From Alentia gelatinosa (lineage: Eukaryota > Annelida > Polychaeta > Phyllodocida > Polynoidae), in assembly GCA_950022655.1 (NCBI GenBank), contig OX465581.1, positions 109,661,125-109,725,124 of the forward strand: a stretch of 64,000 nucleotides of DNA. Reading direction: 5' to 3'. Shown one piece after another: positions 1 through 11,925 of this stretch; position 1 is the stretch's first letter; each line of letters starts with the position of its first letter. A program made the translations under genes and the position numbers. The notes below the pieces were generated by a model. It was not told the origin of the DNA. It ran no database searches and saw nothing but the letters and a program-made list of their open reading frames with translations.

Positions 1-1060
1 CACCACCACCACTACCACCACTACCAGCACCTCGAGCTACCACCACCCGGGTACTTTTACAGCTTATAGCGGGTAGCATCAACTGGTGTGGGTACCCCAC
101 CACCTACTTGGCTGTAAGCCCCAGGAGTTGGACAAGCAAGCGGAGAACGGGAACGTCAACTGTTGTCGGGCATATTATTTATAAACCCTTTCCTCCGCCT
201 CTGCTCCCTCTGGCTGTATGTATACGTGGGGGTATTATGAGGATCGCCATGTGAATGCTGGAGGAGGAGTTGATATGACCTCCTGACACTTACACAAGGT
301 GTGTGTGTCTATGGATACCACCTGGAGGACGTAAGACAGGTAACACAAGGAAACCTATCCAGGTGTGTGTACTTTCTCCCGCTCCTCCCGGGGCTGTGAG
401 CACGGGCTCTCCCCGTACAGGTAGACGGACAGGGGAGGTAGGCGAGCGGCGCACCATGGTCGCAACCAGCTGCATGTGGAGCGGCCTACACATGAGCCCA
501 CAACTACCACTATCACCTTCATCTGATACATACCTCCTCCAGGCGCCTCCCTCCACGCTACAGCTCGACGTGATCGTCGGTCAGTGTCCGTAGCGGGTGG
601 CAGTCTCGCCGCCCGCCGCCCGACCGCCGCTCCGCCGGGGCTGTATGCGGCCGCGCGCCGCCGCCCGCACGCCCCGCCGCCCGTCCTCGCTGTGTGGAGG
701 GTAAAACAGGACAGGGGTTGTATGGGATTACTCACCTTCTCCACGGTGGGCACCTGGGACTACTGCTGTGCGTGTGGTGGTAGGGGTGCGGGTTGTCGTA
801 CTCTCTGGAGTAGTGCTAGTTGTACGACACACAAGAGGAGGAGGAGGAGGAGGGGCTGCAGAATAAGAACAGGAGGAGCAGGTACTACCAGCAGGAGGTG
901 GGGTGGTGGACCCCCTCACCTGGCGTACCGGGTTGTCGCCGGCCGCCGCCCGTCTGCCGCCCGCCGCACCGCCCCGCTGACCCCGTCCTCCTGGGCGGGA
1001 GAGCGGCACGTGGATCCGGCACCCCGGTCGTATTGTTATTATCACCAGGGACGGGCTCCC
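1..1060 (+). promoter_or_regulatory. CpG-rich block, candidate promoter region
   Basis: This stretch is much richer in G, C and CpG than most of the window, especially 560-710 and 920-1060, which are built of CCGCCC/GCCGCC-type runs. It opens with a short CAC/CCA simple repeat (1-27). Open frames across it are compositional: several overlap on both strands and show no recognisable domain. Its position upstream of a good splice donor at 1193, and on the same side as the BMP2/4 start exon, makes a promoter or 5' UTR plausible. No TATA box or start site can be fixed, and the distance to the coding exon (12 kb) leaves the link unproven. Confidence 0.25.
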
Positions 1061-1193
1061 TCCAGCATACTACAAGCTCCCCGCAACTACTACATTAACA
1101 ACAGCAACGACACCTTCAGTAACAACAAGGCCAATGGAACTACACTTACCTATGAACGCCTAACCCGCAGCTCTCCATGCGACTACATCATTG
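1061..1193 (+). other. candidate non-coding first exon ending in a splice donor
   Basis: The sequence changes from GC-rich to an A/C-rich, UTR-like stretch and ends ATTG|GTAAGTAT, a near-consensus 5' splice site with the intron starting at 1194. Immediately downstream the composition becomes intronic. BMP2 and BMP4 genes in other animals commonly carry a non-coding exon upstream of the start-codon exon, and the coding exon here begins behind a real acceptor (13431-13433), so an upstream exon must exist somewhere. This is the best candidate I see, but the 5' end is arbitrary and the pairing is inference. Confidence 0.25.
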
Positions 1194-2152
1194 GTAAGTA
1201 TACATATACACAAACGAGACCGGGGGGATTTATTATATACTATACGGTAGAAAGACCCCGGGGAAGGGCAGAGACGGGATAGAGGGAGGGGGAGTCCCGG
1301 AGACGGACGGAAACCCAATCCAGTGCCGTATACAAACGCGCTGACTGGGGTCAACTCCCGGCCCCGACTCCCGAGGCATAATTCAATATCGGCCGGAGCT
1401 AGGGTTACCCACACCCGGCAAGCAGTGTGGTTAGACAGATAGAAGGAGTGGGGAGGGGGGAGGCGACAAGCCCCTAATGCGAACCATAACCTAGGCACTA
1501 AGTGTATAACCTAGAAGAATTCCCAAGACTGAAAATGTTCCTCTAAGATATCCCCTACCTCCATGCCTCGCAATACACGTATGTACCTCCATAGCCGACC
1601 ATGCAACTCGAGTACCATGGAGAAATAAAACTGTACTAGAATTCAGACAGAATTCTTGGTGCGCCTGTGTGTCGAGGGGGAGGGGGGAGGGTGCATAGTT
1701 CTTGAGTCAGTGGTGCTGGTCATTTGAGCTTTTCTTTGTTCAAATTAACGCAACATTCATTAACCCTAGTGGTTAATTCTTGTTTATAGGAATATAACCA
1801 ACGTCAGTGAAATAAATATTGAACCCATTGAGAAGACGTGAAACACTAGGGCATGAGGAGGTGGGTTTGCACTGGACCCGAACCTGATGGCCACCCATCA
1901 CCCTAGCAATGTATTAACACTGTATGTATATGGACCAGCAGGCCCTCATGCAACCCCTCCCGTGCTGCTGTTAATCTCTCACAGTTTGGTCCGCCCAGCT
2001 TCTTGCCGGCACACAACATACAGGAGGGACAGCTCCAGCGGCACAAGCCCCAGGAAACAATGCCCATTTGTAACGACTTTCACGGTCACTGTCTAAGTTA
2101 GAACTTTGAGCCCCACCCCCTATACCCCCACCTCCCGTCTTCTAACTTCACG

Positions 2153-2170
2153 CCCCCCCCCCCCCCCCCC
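2153..2170. repeat. poly-C homopolymer
   Basis: An uninterrupted run of 18 C residues. Similar short C or G runs occur at about 6407-6420, 12850-12862, 3919-3933 and 42735-42744. Length is likely to vary between alleles and to suffer sequencing error. Confidence 0.9.
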
Positions 2171-2858
2171 GCGCTCTCAACATTCGTGAGTCAAAGTTAA
2201 CCTGGTGAAGTTGGTCGGGGGAAAGTCCCTATTTACTATTTGGAGTACCTACAAGCTTACCATGTATCATCATATATTCTCAGCAGGTAAAATGCATGTG
2301 TATCTATTATATGATATATAAAGCTTGGACTCCGCGTATATCAGTAGTACACATATTATTAAGGGAGTATGGAGTATGGGCAATCCTTCAATCCTATACA
2401 GTACAATATATAGAAATCTATCACAAAGAAGAACGCAGTAGAACTCGTGGCACACTTCCATTTTTGACCTGCCCATCCGAATCCTTGGCTTGGAGTATCT
2501 ACTTGACTCACGGCCAAACATGGCGGACAGTTCTTGTCATTGTCTCAAGTCTTTCACGAACGACAACGTGTCCATCTGCACAAGGAACTCTGGATAATAT
2601 CAGACACAGACTCCTTGTGGTATTAAACGGGACCGAGTTTCCGTTCACAGCACACCGCCGGGTGATGTGTCAGTCGAGGGTGGCCTCTCTTCCAGGGTGG
2701 CAACTCTAAACCCATAGACAGGGGACCCCGCTATTTTAACCCCCTAGAGGGCTGGATGGGGGGCAGAGGGGTAAATCACATCTCCCCACCCCACCACCGC
2801 CACACATACACATCGTACCTTACTGTCACCAGGCCCCCATGTTGGGGGCACATGGCAT

Positions 2859-2894
2859 CCGCCAGATGGCTCCACGTGTGCGCCCCCTGGTGCC
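2859..2894. promoter_or_regulatory. pair of CTCF-like motifs
   Basis: CCGCCAGATGGCTCC (2859-2873, + orientation) is followed by CGCCCCCTGGTGCC (2881-2894), whose reverse complement GGCACCAGGGGGCG is very close to the classical CTCF core. An NRF1-like GCGCATGCGC lies 50 bp downstream (2944-2953). Binding is inferred from motif similarity only. Confidence 0.3.
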
Positions 2895-3901
2895 AGCGTC
2901 TGCCCAGCGTCCCCCCACCCCCACCCGTACACGTACGCACGTGGCGCATGCGCGTGAGAGGTCTCCTCCAGGGGATGTCACGCCCAGCCCCGGTGTCTCA
3001 GTGATACGCGCCCCACTCTAGACGTGCCCCAGGGCAGGGGTGTTTTTATTTACGTCTTGGTGTTGGGGACTTTTAGACTGGGGTGGGCTAGGGTCAGGAG
3101 TGGCGGTAGTCGGGGTTAGGAGTGAACAGCCGGTGATGAATATAGCAAAGGGGCAGAGACTGGTCTCTGGCTATATGGGTCTCCAGAAATAGTTTAATAT
3201 ACACACTTTAATTATTTACCACAAATATTTAATTTAATTGTTCTGCCAATTTTTTTGAGAGAGGGATTTTCGTCATATATTCCCACTAGAACAACCACAG
3301 AGGGCAATAATAATTGCTTATATTGTATAACCCTTTGCTAATATGCATTTTTAATCTTTCTATACGTGTAGTAGGGACATTTTCACTATACATATGCTTC
3401 ACAACAGCATACTTGAATGACGGTTTTCTACGGCTTCAACATAGCTTTGTTTTTAAGACAAGCATGTTAATCAGTTTTATGCACTGACTACAAGCACACA
3501 GAACAATCGCACACTCATCCCTGTTGCACTCCCAAGATATTGTTTGTGGCCAGAATAATTGACCAATTACACACATGCACGATCCGGTACAACGTGACAC
3601 ATCCGCGCGCGACACCCACCACGCCGGTGTGATCATCACCCCCCGGCACGGCTTTCATCTTTGCCGGGAACGGGGCCGAGCTCGCCCCGCCTCCTCCTGG
3701 TCCCCACCCGGTCCCCGCGCCCTCTCTACGCCCAGCCTGTGAGGCACATTCTTATACATTGTGGCGTCGCGACGCAATGCAACGCATCTGGTCTCACATA
3801 ATGGTATTTTGTCGAATCGCCTCGTATTGATCAGTGGCAATTAACAGCGACAGGACGTCGTCAAATTGCCAAATAGGCTTTGAGAACTGGGAGACTAGTG
3901 G

Positions 3902-3935
3902 AGTGTGTGTGTGTGTGTGGGGGGGGGGGGGGGAG
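3902..3935. repeat. (GT)n followed by poly-G
   Basis: A short GT dinucleotide run (3902-3918) passes directly into a G homopolymer of about 15 bases. Simple-sequence repeat with no sign of function. Confidence 0.9.
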
Positions 3936-4475
3936 GGGGTGGTAAGTATAATTGAACAAATTGGACGTTAAACTACCCAAAACAACAAAAAAAGAGACGG
4001 GGGGGATATTCCACTAGAGTTTGAGAAACAACGCGATGATATGGAACAAGAAAACCGATCTCGCTATATCGGCGTCGAATTCTGAAGGATTCGTACAAAA
4101 TAAGTCGTTCTAGGGATTTCGCCGATGAGCTATAACCACACACATTCATGATGTGAGGTGGGAGGAGCCAAGATGCCGTGTGGGTCTGATATGAGCATAC
4201 CCTCTTAACATAAACACCTCCCCTCCTCTCTAGCAGAGCAGAGAGGAGATAGGAGAAGCACCTTGCCTGCGTGTGCATGCATGTTGGGTGGGCGTGTTAT
4301 CTGCCGTGTGACGAGTGAGTAGGCAGGGAACTGCAGGTACACAGTGGGAGGCGGCACATGTAAGTGTGTGAGAGGAGGGTGGGAAGATCAACACCATGTC
4401 GAGATACGGACATCACGGAGCTTAATCTCCATCAGGTGTGGTCCTTGGATGATTAGGGTCTTACCACCATCCAAC

Positions 4476-5050
4476 ACAACAACCAATGGATCCCTCAGTC
4501 CCTCTACCTACATACAATAACCTATGAATACCTCAGTCCCTCTACCTACACACAACAACCAATGGATCCTTCAGTCCCTCTACCTTCACACAACAACCAA
4601 TGGGTCCCTCAGTCCCTCTACCTACACACAACAACCAATGGATCCTTCAGTCCCTCTACCTACACACAACAACCAATGGATCCTTCAGTCCCTCTACCTA
4701 CATACAATAACCAATGGATCCTTCAGTCCCTCCACCTCCATATAACAGCCAATGGATCCCTCAGTCCCTCTACCTACATACAATAACTAATGAGTCCTTC
4801 AGTCCCTCTACCTACACACAACAACCAATGGGTCCCTCAGTCCCTCTACCTTCACACAACAACCAATGGGTCCCTCAGTCCCTCTACCTTCACACAACAA
4901 CCAATGGGTCCTTCAGTCCCTCTACCTACACACAACAACCAATGGATCCCTCAGTTCCTCTACATATATACAACAACCAATGGGTCCTTCAATCCCTCTA
5001 CCTACATACAATAACCAATGGATCGATCCCTAAGTCCCTCTACATATATA
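4476..5050 (+). repeat. 38-bp minisatellite, about 15 copies
   Basis: A tandem array of a 38-bp unit of the type AATGGATCCYTCAGTCCCTC followed by TACCTACACACAACAACC. Successive AATGG(A/G)TCC starts lie 38 bp apart, for example 4561 and 4599. Copies differ by single substitutions (GGATCC/GGGTCC, CACACAAC/CATACAAT), and the last units are more diverged. Because 38 is not a multiple of three and the unit has no stops on the + strand, long overlapping open frames appear in every + frame; they are not genes. Confidence 0.95.
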
Positions 5051-7185
5051 CCTGCCGAATCCTACCTTTTTCGTTCTAGTCCATACTGTCACCGACACCT
5101 CAGTTCCTAGTCGCTGTCTTTTTAAATCTGGGCTTTGGACAAATATACCTCTAGTCCTAATACATTGGAGTAAATAATGATCAAACACATCAATTAAAAG
5201 GTTGATTTTAAGCTTGTTTAGTCAGGAATCCCTGTATCATTGCACAACAGAAGATCAGACGATTGCAGATAGACCTGAACTAGTCCAGTCTTGTCTGATC
5301 TCGTTGGGTGAAGGCGACATTGCTACTTTCTTAGTCAACACTAACTGCTCAATCTTAGAACCCCTATCAAAAACTAGCTGCTCCTTTCTGACAGATGTTC
5401 CCACTGATATTTTCCACCCTAGTCAACTGCTGACGTAATTAGGGCTAATTGAGTAACGGGAAGATATTGACTCATTCATTAATCCTGTATCCTACTCACA
5501 CACCGTCTAAACCACTGACCTACTCCCCTTTTGACCTTGGGGTGTTGTCAATATTTGTGGTATGATTATATGTCATTATGTGGATAGTCATAATAGTCAA
5601 CTAACGAGCGACATTATAACATGAAAAAAATATAAATGAACTACACACGGAGTCAAACCAAAATTTTGATTTATTTATGACCTTCCCACACCTGGATCTA
5701 TAAGTAGGCTATATGTATATGGATCTAAAAACATATATAGACAAATTAGTTTTAGAAATAGTGTGGTGTTATTACTGAGTATGTATAGTAACATTCCAGG
5801 GTATAAAGAACAAAAATGAATATGAAGAGGTAACATTACAGACTATGTGTTGGCAACAGGGCAGTGTGTGAAGTGGTAACATGGTAGTAGGTATGTTGGT
5901 GATATTGCAATGTGAGCAGTGGTACCATGGTCTATGGCGTGCATGTATGCTATGAGTACCCGGGGTAACAAATCGGGGATGTGGTATGTGTTGGTATTGC
6001 ATGGCGGAAGGTGATTACCTGGCAGTAAGCAGCTTGCTTACTCTGCTCGGATCAGGGTTGATGGTTTTCTAAATGTCGTCTGCTCTCGGTGAGCTCACCT
6101 GATTAGCCCGCCGCACCGCTGGTTTACATCTCCCTAGTGTAAACGTCAACAGTCGACCTCCCCCACTCCCGCCTCTCACTTGCTCCAGGGGGAGCGAGTC
6201 GGCCCCCACGCTGGAGGACGAACCCGACCCCCTCTCCTTCTAGTTCTCTAGACTTGGTTACCTGGAGGGTGTGCTAACCAATACTAACCCAGGACAGGGC
6301 CTTGGCCTGGGTCAGGCGGCAGGGTGGCCGTAACTTACCCTACTTTTGATGCCACCCCTTTACTCCCCTCTCACCCCCCCCATGCATAGATCCCGCCACA
6401 TCCTCACCCCCCCCCCCCCCCACACACACTTACCTGGCATATGCTACGCCGCACTCCAGGTGAGGCGACACACAGACAGACACCGTGGAGGAGAAGCCAT
6501 CACCTCTATAGGACCGACAACAAGTACCCTCTGAAGCCAGAAGGACCCATTGGTAGCTGTCGAGTGAAACGCTAACTTGAGATACCCTCTCCGCCTCCCG
6601 CAATACACATCCCCAATAACCCTTCTCAACCCAACCCCATACGCACCTGTCAACTGAAGCATTGGTCCATTGTAGTGCTTTTCACTTCCTCTTTAATATG
6701 GACACACTTATTAGTCACATTCCCAAGATATATTTTTAGATTAAATTCTATATCCAGAACTCAACATTTTTCAGCCAATCGAGACTGACCTGACACTTGT
6801 AGTACCGCTGAAGCTTACGGTGTAGACAAGAATAATCGGTGTCCTCCTGTGAAGGTCAAAGGTTCAATTCACCGAGGATCCCAACTATATATCTTTACGC
6901 TTGTTTGTTTTCGTATTGATTTTCCTGTCAAACCTCAGAACCCATACAAACACTCATCACAGGCCTTGGTGTGAAGTGGTCGTGTGAACATCCCCATTAC
7001 CTGCTCCCCGGGGCCCCGTATCTAATCAGTACCAGTGGGTGCTGCCCCCTCCCGGCCCCGCCCACCACTTACATCCATGGTGACCTGATAAAATTTGCCC
7101 AGCCTCCCGTCTTGTCATGTACGGGTACACTCAGGATCTTGGTATCAGGAGAATCGTGATTCTATTTAGATTTGTTAATCACCAG

Positions 7186-7186
<1 letters not shown>
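5051..7186. other. gene-free stretch
   Basis: AT-rich DNA with a moderately GC-rich patch at 6090-6330. I see no coding exon, tRNA or rRNA. Poly-C at 6407-6420 runs into a short CA repeat. A GGTTCAATTC stretch near 6862 resembles a tRNA B box but has no credible partner A box. Confidence 0.5.
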
Positions 7187-7267
<81 letters not shown>

Positions 7268-7315
7268 GTATATATACATATATGTATATATATATACATA
7301 TATAGACACACACAC

Positions 7316-7372
<57 letters not shown>

Positions 7373-7434
7373 TGTATATATATATATACATATATAGACA
7401 CACACACCCATATATATATATATATATATATATA
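7187..7434. repeat. compound (TA)n microsatellite with an internal duplication
   Basis: An almost pure TA tract of about 60 bp passes into TATG/TACA variants and a GACACACACACCCA island (around 7303-7318), then the whole TA-variant-island block repeats (island again around 7398-7411). Open frames that cross it (Tyr-Ile repeats) are artefacts of the repeat. Confidence 0.95.
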
Positions 7435-9274
7435 CAAGGGACAGTCCAACAATCCAAACCAAGCAACAACTATTGCCACGACGAATATCCTCATATACCT
7501 CATCCGCCCCCAACTGTTCTGTATATCCTCTGACGATACGATCGCGACTTGCTTTTTATAAATGATTCACAATGTATTTTTTCTCTCTTTGCTCCACACT
7601 TCCAAGCATAATGATAACCCCACGCTTACAGAGCTGGGACTGTAGCTGCTTTCTCCTTAGGGGATAATTCATTCTTTAGTGTTGGTGTCGTGGGGACCGG
7701 GTATTTTTAAGATCATTTGTATTTATATAAACAGACACCCTGCGCCATCTAGCACCGAAGAAAGGCGACTTTTCACCAATCGCCTCAGATCACGGCCTTC
7801 CTTTCTCTCCTCCTTCACAGGTTGTCAGAGACGGGCCTAGTTTTAGTGATCGCCACTAGGATCGCACTCTCACAGATCGATCTTATGGGGGCAGAATAGA
7901 GGGTAGAGGACCTGCAAGGCTCTACAGCGTAGACCACATCAAGGTTACGGCCTTGTGACCTCCATTTTGTGTCCAGAACGAGGCACAGGCAGATTCAAGA
8001 CTTCATGTTGCGAAGGCATTGAATCTTAATGTTTAAGGCCCAATTTAATGTTTGTCTCACGTTAATTCATAGAATTGTGGCATCTATAGGCGGAAAATGT
8101 CCGTCATTTTGTACCACACCGAGGCACAGGGAGACCAACGAACACATCCACGATATCATTAAGCAAATCAATTGGATAAGCTTCTTTCTCGAATTATCGT
8201 TCATTCATAGGATTATGGAGTGTTATAAGCAAGATCAATCTTTTAAACGAACTAGATGGACATAATCTATTTAGAATTTACATATTGCGATTGAGTTTGT
8301 ATAAGTGCATATTTGTGAATTATGTAAATAATCATAGATAATGTATGAAGTTCGTCCATTTATTTGACGAAACGTGACCTTCCAGTTGGCTAGTGGTAAC
8401 CATGGCATGGTCTATACATTGCCGCTCACGACCACCGCTTGTGTTCACCCCTCTCTTTTTATCCCTTTTTGCCCGGGGTGCATTTATTATGTGACTCTGA
8501 CAGAGGGTTAGCGCCGGGTCACAACTCGCTCGGGGTTGAGGAGGGTGCGGGGTGACGGGGGGTGGAGACTCCTTAGTCGGCTCAGCTTTTAATATAGTGG
8601 CTTGACTCAATAAAAGTACACTCTCCGCCCATTGGCATTATCCTCGCTGCGGGACTGTGTAAACTTACGGCGCTGGGGGGCCTGGTCTTTTCTGCGGGCT
8701 TTCTTGTAAAACCACATAAAGCGGTGCAGTGTACACGAGTGGGCTCGGACTCAGCGGTGCAGTGCGCCCTCTGTTGGACGGCGGACTTTAAGCTCCTTAC
8801 CACTGTGTGGAGTGGTGAGGAGGGACCTTGGTGGTCACAGGTCAAACGGAGGGGAGGGGGAGGGCCCATCTCTTAGACAGGTGTAGTCAGTGAATCACCA
8901 AGTGCACACCTTTAATGGGGAAATGGAGGATACTAGATGTGCGGGTTTTTTCGGCGAGGACATTTAAGCTGTGGTTACAGTGCTGTGGCCAAAGATGCAG
9001 GTGATTCCATCACTCGCTAACTATCAGAGATTCTACAAAGGTAATTAGTATCATACATTCATCGCAGGCTATAATCTGAGACTAATCTGACACCAACATT
9101 GTCGACAATGGTTTGACCCCTCCTCAGGTGGCGTGTGATCTGCATCGGTTGAACTCTTTCAGATCAATATTGTCGTAGACTGCGTATACATGTATATGTG
9201 TTGAGGTTAAGATGTAAGTCTTGTGTGTGAATATTAAGATAGGCTTGTGTCTATGTGTATGTCATAATATTATG
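7435..9274. other. gene-free stretch
   Basis: Mixed AT-rich sequence with a GC-rich section at 8430-8880. No coding exon is evident. Two motifs with CTCF-like cores lie here: TGCGCCATCTAGCAC (7741-7755, - orientation) and the one at 8763. Confidence 0.45.
8763..8777 (-). promoter_or_regulatory. CTCF-like motif
   Basis: TGCGCCCTCTGTTGG on the + strand reads CCAACAGAGGGCGCA on the - strand, matching the CCAnnAGnnGGCGC core known for CTCF in flies and vertebrates. Motif evidence only. Confidence 0.25.
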
Positions 9275-9545
9275 AAACATCACGAAATTTCATATGATGT
9301 TTATATGGAGTGAGTTGTCTTTGCGGGATGATATCACGAAGCGGAGCAGAGTGATATCTGTAGCAGAAGACAATGAATACCATACAAACAGTCATATGAA
9401 ATTTAGTGATGTTTACATTTTATCCTAACCTGTCACATGTTTTTAACTTCACATGTCACCAGTGGCATATAGATATATTATGGCGTAACCGTGGTATACA
9501 GTCACACCATGTAAAGTCTATGGAGATTTATATGAGGGGTAGGTG
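9275..9545 (+). mobile_element. foldback element, subfamily D
   Basis: An inverted repeat with arms of about 63 nt (9275-9337 and 9351-9414) begins and ends AAACATCAC/GTGATGTTT and encloses a 13-nt loop, GAAGCGGAGCAGA. It is followed by a body opening with TTTTATCCTAACC and closing with a diverged form of the family tail (GTAAAGTCTATGGAG near 9508, then GAGGGGTAGG near 9535). The head-plus-body architecture and the tail motif place it in the same family as the elements at 25, 35, 36, 39, 51 and 55 kb. No protein is encoded. Confidence 0.65.
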
Positions 9546-11639
9546 TACAGAGTGTGTACAGGTGTACAGAGGACGGCCCGGAGACGGCCGGCGACCAGGG
9601 TGGTGTGTCACCTGCCCGTGTCGGGGTGTCTGTCGCCCGGCGCGGAGTTGTACCCACGGCCCGGTTCTCGTCCTCATCGACTTCCCGCTCTACTAACCCG
9701 CGTCAACGCACATCGAACACAGAGACTGTGAGCACCATCACGACGCCTGGCGGCCAGCCCCAGTCCGCGCCCACCACAATCCCCAACCATCACTCTGTGG
9801 TTCGTCTTTAACTATCCGAGGGAACTTTACGTATATTGACCCCAACGCTATCTATCAAAGAAGCCATAGTTTAAAGTGAAGAATTGTAATTTGTAGCTTG
9901 GATGCATAGTGTATTGAATGCTATGATATACAGGAATGCTCTGCTGATTCTCATAACCTACACTGTAAGATTTACTGTTAATATAGCAATCCTCGGCAGA
10001 TTGGTTTTAGATTGGCTGAAAACTATTGGGGCCTGGACGCAGAGATGTCTCGGGAGAGTAGAGTAGATTGTGATAGTTTCTTAATTGAGGATAGGCCCTT
10101 TCATTTATCAGTCTGAGCCTGTGACTCCATCAAAAATTATAACAATAATAATGTAGACAGTCTATTAACGTAACCCCATACATAAGAATTTGAAGTTTAT
10201 TTGCTGCCAACTATCGGAACACCAAAGGTCAATGAAGCCTAATGAGGTCATTTAGAAATCTATCATCTAGCTGTACTTCTTTGTGTGGAGCTTCAGAAAC
10301 CTTACTAATATGGGATGTGGGAGGGTTATATTCTGAAAGTATTTCGGAGAGGAAGGAAAGAGGACAGGATTCTAGTTCTTCAGCTGGATTGCGTGTTAAA
10401 GAAGGACGGTTGTCCTTCGTGATCTCCCAGGCATTGGATTCATGAGAACGACCTTTGCTGAAAGGCCCCACAAACGTGTATACATGTGGCTGCGTGTGCG
10501 GGCCAGGCCCTGCAGGGGGCAGTAGCCTTGTTAATAGAACAAGGTAATTTTCATCCAGAATTTTATTAGTTTGGCCACTGTCCAGTTCTCTAGTCTGGTT
10601 CTATAAATCCGGTCGGCTTGCTATTTGACATGGACTGTCGTGCCATGTCCAGACAGGAAATGGAATATGAAGAAAACTGAGGATTGGCATTAAAAAAAAG
10701 GAAATACCAAAAAAAAATCCATATATACAAAAGGAGATGCATTATCCTGGCGTAACTGAGTTGCCTGTGTCTTTTCAAATTTGGCCGTCAATCTTGAATA
10801 CACGGATGCTTTAATTATGGATGGGCTTGGCACGGGATTTGATTATAAGATCAAATAGATCTGGAGGACATCCGCTTGGAGAGTGTTGGGTCAAAACTAC
10901 ATCAGCCCCAGACGAAAATGTCAAGTGTTCATGACGAAAAATGAGTACATGTTTGGGTGTGTGTGCGTGTGGGGCGTAGCAGTTGGCTTGTGTCGCACAC
11001 ACCGGACTCAGAATAACTGGACCGTAAAATCCTATTGGTGATTAGTAAAGTACTTATTCCAGCACCTAAATCTTTCATTAGCCGCAGTTAGACTTAAGGT
11101 AAGTAGACTGATATTTAAATAAACATGTTTTATGAAAGAAATTAAGCATCAGCACATTTGTATATGGAGGTGTAATAGCAAACCTTAGGATCCCCAACAT
11201 CTGCCCCAGGTGACCAGATTTGCCTTCAGTGGCTCTACCAGTGGCTAATTCTATTAGACTGCATAGATATTAAAGCTCAGCTGTATATCTTCACTTCATG
11301 GATGTCGTGATTGAAAACTGGATATTGCTTGTGTTGGTTGGGTGCAGAAAAAGGCGGTGAAGTGCGTGCATAGGAAAGGGGATGGTTAGAGGCAACGGGT
11401 GACCCCACCAGGAGGGTGTAGGAAAACACAGGCTGCGATCGGTCAAAAAGACACTCCGCCAATCTTCTTAACATGGAGCATGTTGACATGTCTTCCCCCA
11501 CCAAGAGCACCCAGTGTCACCGACATGAAGACCTCCCTTGTTGTTATTGGCATTGAGGGGTGGGGTAATGGGGTATCTAATCCGTTGAGATGGTCCCCAG
11601 CCCATATCCAAGTGATAGAGCAGGTGGGCAAGGAGAGGG
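9546..11639. other. gene-free stretch
   Basis: No recognisable exon. A CpG-richer patch occurs at 9560-9780. A CTGCAGGGGGCAG motif at 10510-10523 resembles a CTCF core. Small ORFs on both strands show no domain. Confidence 0.45.
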
Positions 11640-11925
11640 ACAATGTGTGTGGGTATGGATCTGTAAGGGTGACCACCTGGCTGGTAATAGAGGGGTTGAT
11701 CACCATTCTCTGGATGTGTATGAGTCTGTGATAGCATACTTCTGTGTAGTATGAGATGGGCTCATCACCATTCACCCATAGCCATGTGTGTATGAATGAG
11801 TAATGGTGAGCAGAGATATGGTGATAGAGGGGGATGATTGCCATTCAACCCTGGCCATATGTGTATGAATGTGTAATGGAAGACACCTGTGTGCTTATAG
11901 AGGGGGCTGATCATTGCCCATCTTC
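11640..11925 (+). repeat. degenerate tandem repeat, about 65-75 bp, four copies
   Basis: Four related segments each carry a (T/C)TGAT(C/T)(A/G)CCATTC-like core (about 11696, 11761, 11834 and 11908), with ATAGAGGGG(T/G) before the first, third and fourth and a GTGTATGA(G/A)T(G/C)TG tail after the first three. The spacing is 65-74 bp. Copies are considerably diverged, so the array is old. ORFs on the - strand here are products of the repeat. Confidence 0.55.

Noticed and set aside
584..1282. 232-residue + strand ORF and overlapping - strand ORFs in the GC-rich 5' block
   Set aside because: Open frames on both strands arise from GC-rich, stop-poor composition; the translations are Arg/Pro/Ala-rich with no domain, and the ORF crosses the likely donor at 1193.
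2296..2709. 137-residue + strand ORF
   Set aside because: No recognisable domain, no splice context, mixed composition typical of chance ORFs.
4714..5079. 121-residue ORF with NNQW and PSVPLP repeats
   Set aside because: Produced by the 38-bp minisatellite, which is open in every + frame.
6835..6890. tRNA B box-like GGTTCAATTC
   Set aside because: No A box at proper distance and no acceptor stem.
11443..11844. 133-residue - strand ORF
   Set aside because: Lies in the degenerate 65-75 bp repeat and overlaps an equally long + strand ORF; no domain.
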